Shown here one piece after another: positions 17,384-20,047 of a stretch of DNA of 20,047 nt. How positions within the stretch are numbered: position 1 is the stretch's first letter; each line of letters begins with the position of its first letter. The DNA lies in the NCBI GenBank assembly GCA_003427395.1, contig BFEA01001084.1, positions 97,840 through 117,886 on the forward strand, read 5' to 3'. The notes under the pieces were generated by a model. That model was not told where the DNA came from. It saw nothing but the letters and a program-made list of their open reading frames with translations, and made no database searches. The DNA is from Chara braunii (taxonomy: Eukaryota > Streptophyta > Charophyceae > Charales > Characeae). The translations under genes were made by a program, and so were the position numbers.

Positions 17384-18027
17384 TCAACTGTCCTTCTGCC
17401 AAAGACATTGTTTTCTTTTGTCTTTCCGAGTTTGGGTTGTCTACGGCAAGCTCATTGCATGTCCTGCGTCATGTATGGGCTTTGTGATCTCTGTCACGTC
17501 CCAGTCGTTTCTCATGCAGCGGAACATGTCATACGTTATGTTCCAAGTTTCGAATTTTGTTCAACTACAAGTATTTTGTTCCATGTTTCAAATTATGTCC
17601 AACTGGAAGCATAAACATGATTGTGAAACTAATTGGTGGATGCATGAGAAATGTCATCCTATGTGAAATTGGTCAGTGGATGCCCAAACCTTCTTTGCAT
17701 TACCATTTAAAGTGCGGATATTCATCGTGAATTAACACAATTTTAAGTTGTACACTTGTGCATTGAATATCGAAATAAAGTGGTTATTGAAATACACCTT
17801 GCCCATCATAAATGTAACTAATTATGTTCCTCAGTGCCCTCATGTCGGGCGAGATGATGACCGTGCCTTTATGCGGAAGTCAGAATCTCTTCAACATCCA
17901 AACAAAGAGACGATGGGTGTGCTTCCATAACTTAGGGATAACCTGGTAAACGAAAATTTGATGTGTTCACCAACAACGGTTCGATCATGACATCTTGCTC
18001 ATCACATACGTAAGCTTTTAGTTTAAC
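17384..18027. other. Non-coding spacer with weak short repeats
   Basis: No gene is supported. Weak direct similarity exists between 17536-17568 and 17577-17606 (GTTCCAAGTTTCGAATT against GTTCCATGTTTCAAATT) and between two TGTGAAA...GTGGATGC segments near 17620-17690. These look like eroded tandem repeats. Confidence 0.4.
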
Positions 18028-18500
18028 AAGTTTGGATCTCGACACACTCCCGCCCATTGTCAGGATCACAAGTCTTCTAAACAAGTCCGGATCTCATCAT
18101 ACATCTAAACAACCGTCTTCAGCAAGACGATGAACCTGCATGTGTAACATTGGGATAACCGAAAGAATTATACTGAGTCTCTCCAATTCAATTTGATTAC
18201 ATTGCTGATTTTGCTTACAAAGTTTAACAACTATGGATGGGCCTATGTGGAAACACTGCAGTAAAAAATGAATTCGTAAGAAAGAGGACAGTGTCACAAT
18301 ATAATATATTTCATCACATTTATGAAATTGAAGTTTGACAAGTAAGGATCCCGGCACACTTCCGCAAATGGTTCCCTATGTGGCGTGCCAATCGTTATTC
18401 GTTTATGAAGTTTGAGTAGTATGGATCCCATCACACTTCCCCGCAGGATCACCGGCGCGTTCTTGAAGTTCAACAAGTGAGGATCCCAACACACTTTCGC
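18028..18500. repeat. GGATCYC-centred short repeat cluster
   Basis: Five copies of a motif of the form AAGTNNGGATCYCRNCACAC occur at about 18028, 18082, 18340, 18413 and 18474. Most are preceded by GAAGTTTGA- or TTCAAC-like sequence and several are followed by TTCCGC or TTTCGC. The core is nearly palindromic (AAGTG...GGATCC...CACTT). A related motif with GGATTCC is spread through 423-1140. Confidence 0.65.
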
Positions 18501-18719
18501 ACAGGATGGGCATCCTACTTTGCTTAGGCTGCAAAAAACTTTGAATGCTTTTGAATCTATGGTATTAATTCTACTCTCTACTTGTAGTATGCTTTTCATG
18601 ATCTCATCTTATGATTTGATTGCCATGTATTTAGCCATCGAACTTCAAAGTGAATTTGTTGAAAAAAGGACACAATATAATGTCCTATTTTAACGAATAA
18701 CATGTTATACTCACACTGT

Positions 18720-18822
18720 GCCCTCAAACTTGCAAAACCACAAAATGAGCGGCCAGATCGAGTCCTTGTAAGGGAAGGACTAGATCTGGCCACTAATTTT
18801 GAGATTTTGTGATTTTGAGGGC
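18720..18822. repeat. Long hairpin / MITE-like inverted repeat
   Basis: Arms 18720-18767 and 18775-18822 are each 48 nt, pair at 40 of 48 positions without gaps, and are separated by a 7-nt loop (GTAAGGG). The innermost strong part is GGCCAGATC-AGTCCTT against its complement. The arms start with GCCCTCAAA. This is either a small MITE-like element or a hairpin precursor; no coding capacity is present. Confidence 0.8.
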
Positions 18823-19740
18823 CTAGGTTGAATGTGCCCTTATACGGAGTATGTATATATATAATGTTTTTGGACATTTAATTTCGTATGTATTTAATGG
18901 CCACTACCTTCTCTGACTCGTATGTCGACTGCAGGGTGGGTCCCGGTCGTTTCAGAGGTCGGTCCCTTCAGATGAGAAATATCAGCGGCCTCCCCCTGGC
19001 CATTTTTTTGGATGAGGTTATTTTCCTAAATGGGACTACATCTGCGAAAGGTAGTGGTTGTTTAGCCTTTTGTCCCTAAGCTTGCAAAAGTTTTCTTCAA
19101 GTATTTGTTGTATTCCTTTTTTTTCCGGAAACTTTTGGATTGTTTTTTATGCCTTCTATGCCTAAAATGGGGTGCTGAGGATAGAGTTCTACCGAGTTGA
19201 ACGGTGAACACAACATTGTCAAGTATTTTGTGTGTACAAGGATTTGAACCGCCAGTACCTTTGTCAGCTATGGGTGCCGACCCTAAAATGGACCTGTGCA
19301 GCAAAAAAAAACGAATCGGCGTGGGCGTCTTTTTGGCTTGCGCCGCCAACGGTTTCCGGCCGGTAGTGTCGGAACCCCCCTGCCTCCGGTGTTAGCTGTC
19401 GGGCATCTGTTTTTCAAGCGGGGAAAGATACTGGTGGTTCTAAAACTTGCCTGCGCACAAGACGTACATTAGATGATTAGANAGAAGGGTGGGACTTCTA
19501 GGGTTATGAAGGGCCCAAAGTGGCGACACCGATTCAATACCAGGACAGNGTTAGGGCTAATGTGAACCGATTTTTGGCTGGGTTGGCCTGTGTCGTGCCA
19601 ATAAAGTCATGATTCCTTAGAATAGGGAGTTCGCATGAATACGGCGTTTGTGTTCTTTTGTTGTAGTGAATGTGTTTACCAGGGTGATTGACAACTTTTA
19701 CTAGAAAACAAGCTTTACGACTTTTGGAGTTTTTTACTTA
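18823..19740. other. Non-coding spacer; no gene supported
   Basis: No open frame here has coding character. The minus strand at 19240-19250 reads GGTTCAAATCC, a perfect Pol III B-box-like sequence, but no tRNA can be folded around it. Two N bases occur at 19482 and 19549. An AATAAA at 19600-19605 might be a polyadenylation signal, without a gene to attach it to. Confidence 0.4.
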
Positions 19741-19741
19741 C

Positions 19742-19875
19742 GCAAATAGTTGGACCTACTCCGCATGGAAGGCAACATTGAGGGGATCCCTCGTGAAAAA
19801 AAGGCAAATAGTTGGCAAATAATTGGACCTACTCCGCATGGAAGGCAACATTGAGGGGATCCCTCGTGAAAAAAA
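19742..19875. repeat. Direct duplication, 73 bp offset
   Basis: The ~61 bp stretch from 19742 (GCAAATAGTTGGACCTACTC and onward, to a poly-A tract) recurs from 19815 with a single visible change (AGTTGG to AATTGG) and slight variation in the A run. Both copies include AGGGGATCCCT, a short palindrome. Confidence 0.9.
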
Positions 19876-20025
19876 ATAGTGGTAACTTGAGTAGAGTCAC
19901 TAAAACGAGTTAAAATCTGAGTGGGGATCCGGGCTGCCTGGGTGACCGGCAGGGGCCTGGGGCAGGTGATGGGCGGCGTGGCCGGTCTGGGCACCCGGTT
20001 TGGGACCGGGGCCCCCTAGCGCACC

Positions 20026-20047
20026 TTTTTTTTTTTTTTTTTTTTTT
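20026..20047. other. Terminal T run
   Basis: The window ends in 22 consecutive T after a GC-rich stretch. This fits a contig broken at a homopolymer, or the poly-A end of a minus-strand retroelement insertion; neither can be decided here. Confidence 0.6.

Noticed and set aside
17934-17951. Sequence similar to the I-SceI homing site (TAGGGATAACCTGGTAAA)
   Set aside because: Three of 18 positions differ, no LSU rRNA context is present, and no homing endonuclease is visible.
19240-19310. Possible tRNA on the minus strand (perfect GGTTCAAATCC B box)
   Set aside because: The only A-box-like sequence (TAGCTGACAAAGG) is about seven bases from the B box, far too close, and no anticodon arm or acceptor stem can be formed.

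Overview
This is a eukaryotic nuclear contig, most likely from a streptophyte (a charophyte alga such as a Chara-like lineage, or an early plant). The case rests on protein families common in repeat-rich green-lineage genomes, a polypyrimidine-CAG splice acceptor, foldback MITE-like insertions, isolated N bases typical of draft assembly over repeated families, and a contig that ends in a T run. The species itself is an inference. I see no prokaryotic organisation, rRNA, canonical tRNA or CRISPR array.

Layout. Positions 1-1367 are AT-rich, non-coding and filled with short degenerate repeats. A minus-strand ORF of unknown function lies at 1368-2279. A minus-strand pseudogene at 5543-2532 keeps one reading frame for about 1,000 codons despite five in-frame stops. 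Its core (4694-3249) is a DUF7869-type, transposase-like domain and its end looks like a chromo/BAH-type module. Positions 5544-6640 are spacer with a C20 run. Five head-to-tail copies of a ~535 bp satellite-like unit fill 6641-9225, and diverged relatives continue to about 9900.

The most unusual region is 10057-14100 (+). It is one decayed gene whose pieces, read in order, suggest a basic tail, a ParB/DGQHR-like domain and a degenerate DNA-methyltransferase-like domain. It is broken by nonsense codons, a frameshift and a ~540 bp foldback insertion. An ORF with an acidic N-terminus (14752-15441) and a small ORF (15488-15721) follow. A decayed Ulp1/SENP-type (C48) cysteine protease occupies 16086-17118, and its last codons are included in a 147 bp tandem duplication. 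The rest, to 20047, is non-coding with repeats: a 48-bp-arm hairpin, GGATCC-centred motifs, a 73 bp duplication and a T run.

How the parts relate. All three recognisable protein regions are decayed, and the families are of kinds carried by, or derived from, mobile elements (transposase-like, ParB-methylase-like, Ulp1). The ParB/methylase block sits between two tracts of the same direct-orientation short repeat, so it may be an insertion. Both ends of the window share a 33-nt sequence in inverted orientation and a GGATYCC-centred motif, so the whole interval may be a nested mobile-element landscape. No intact operon or pathway is present.
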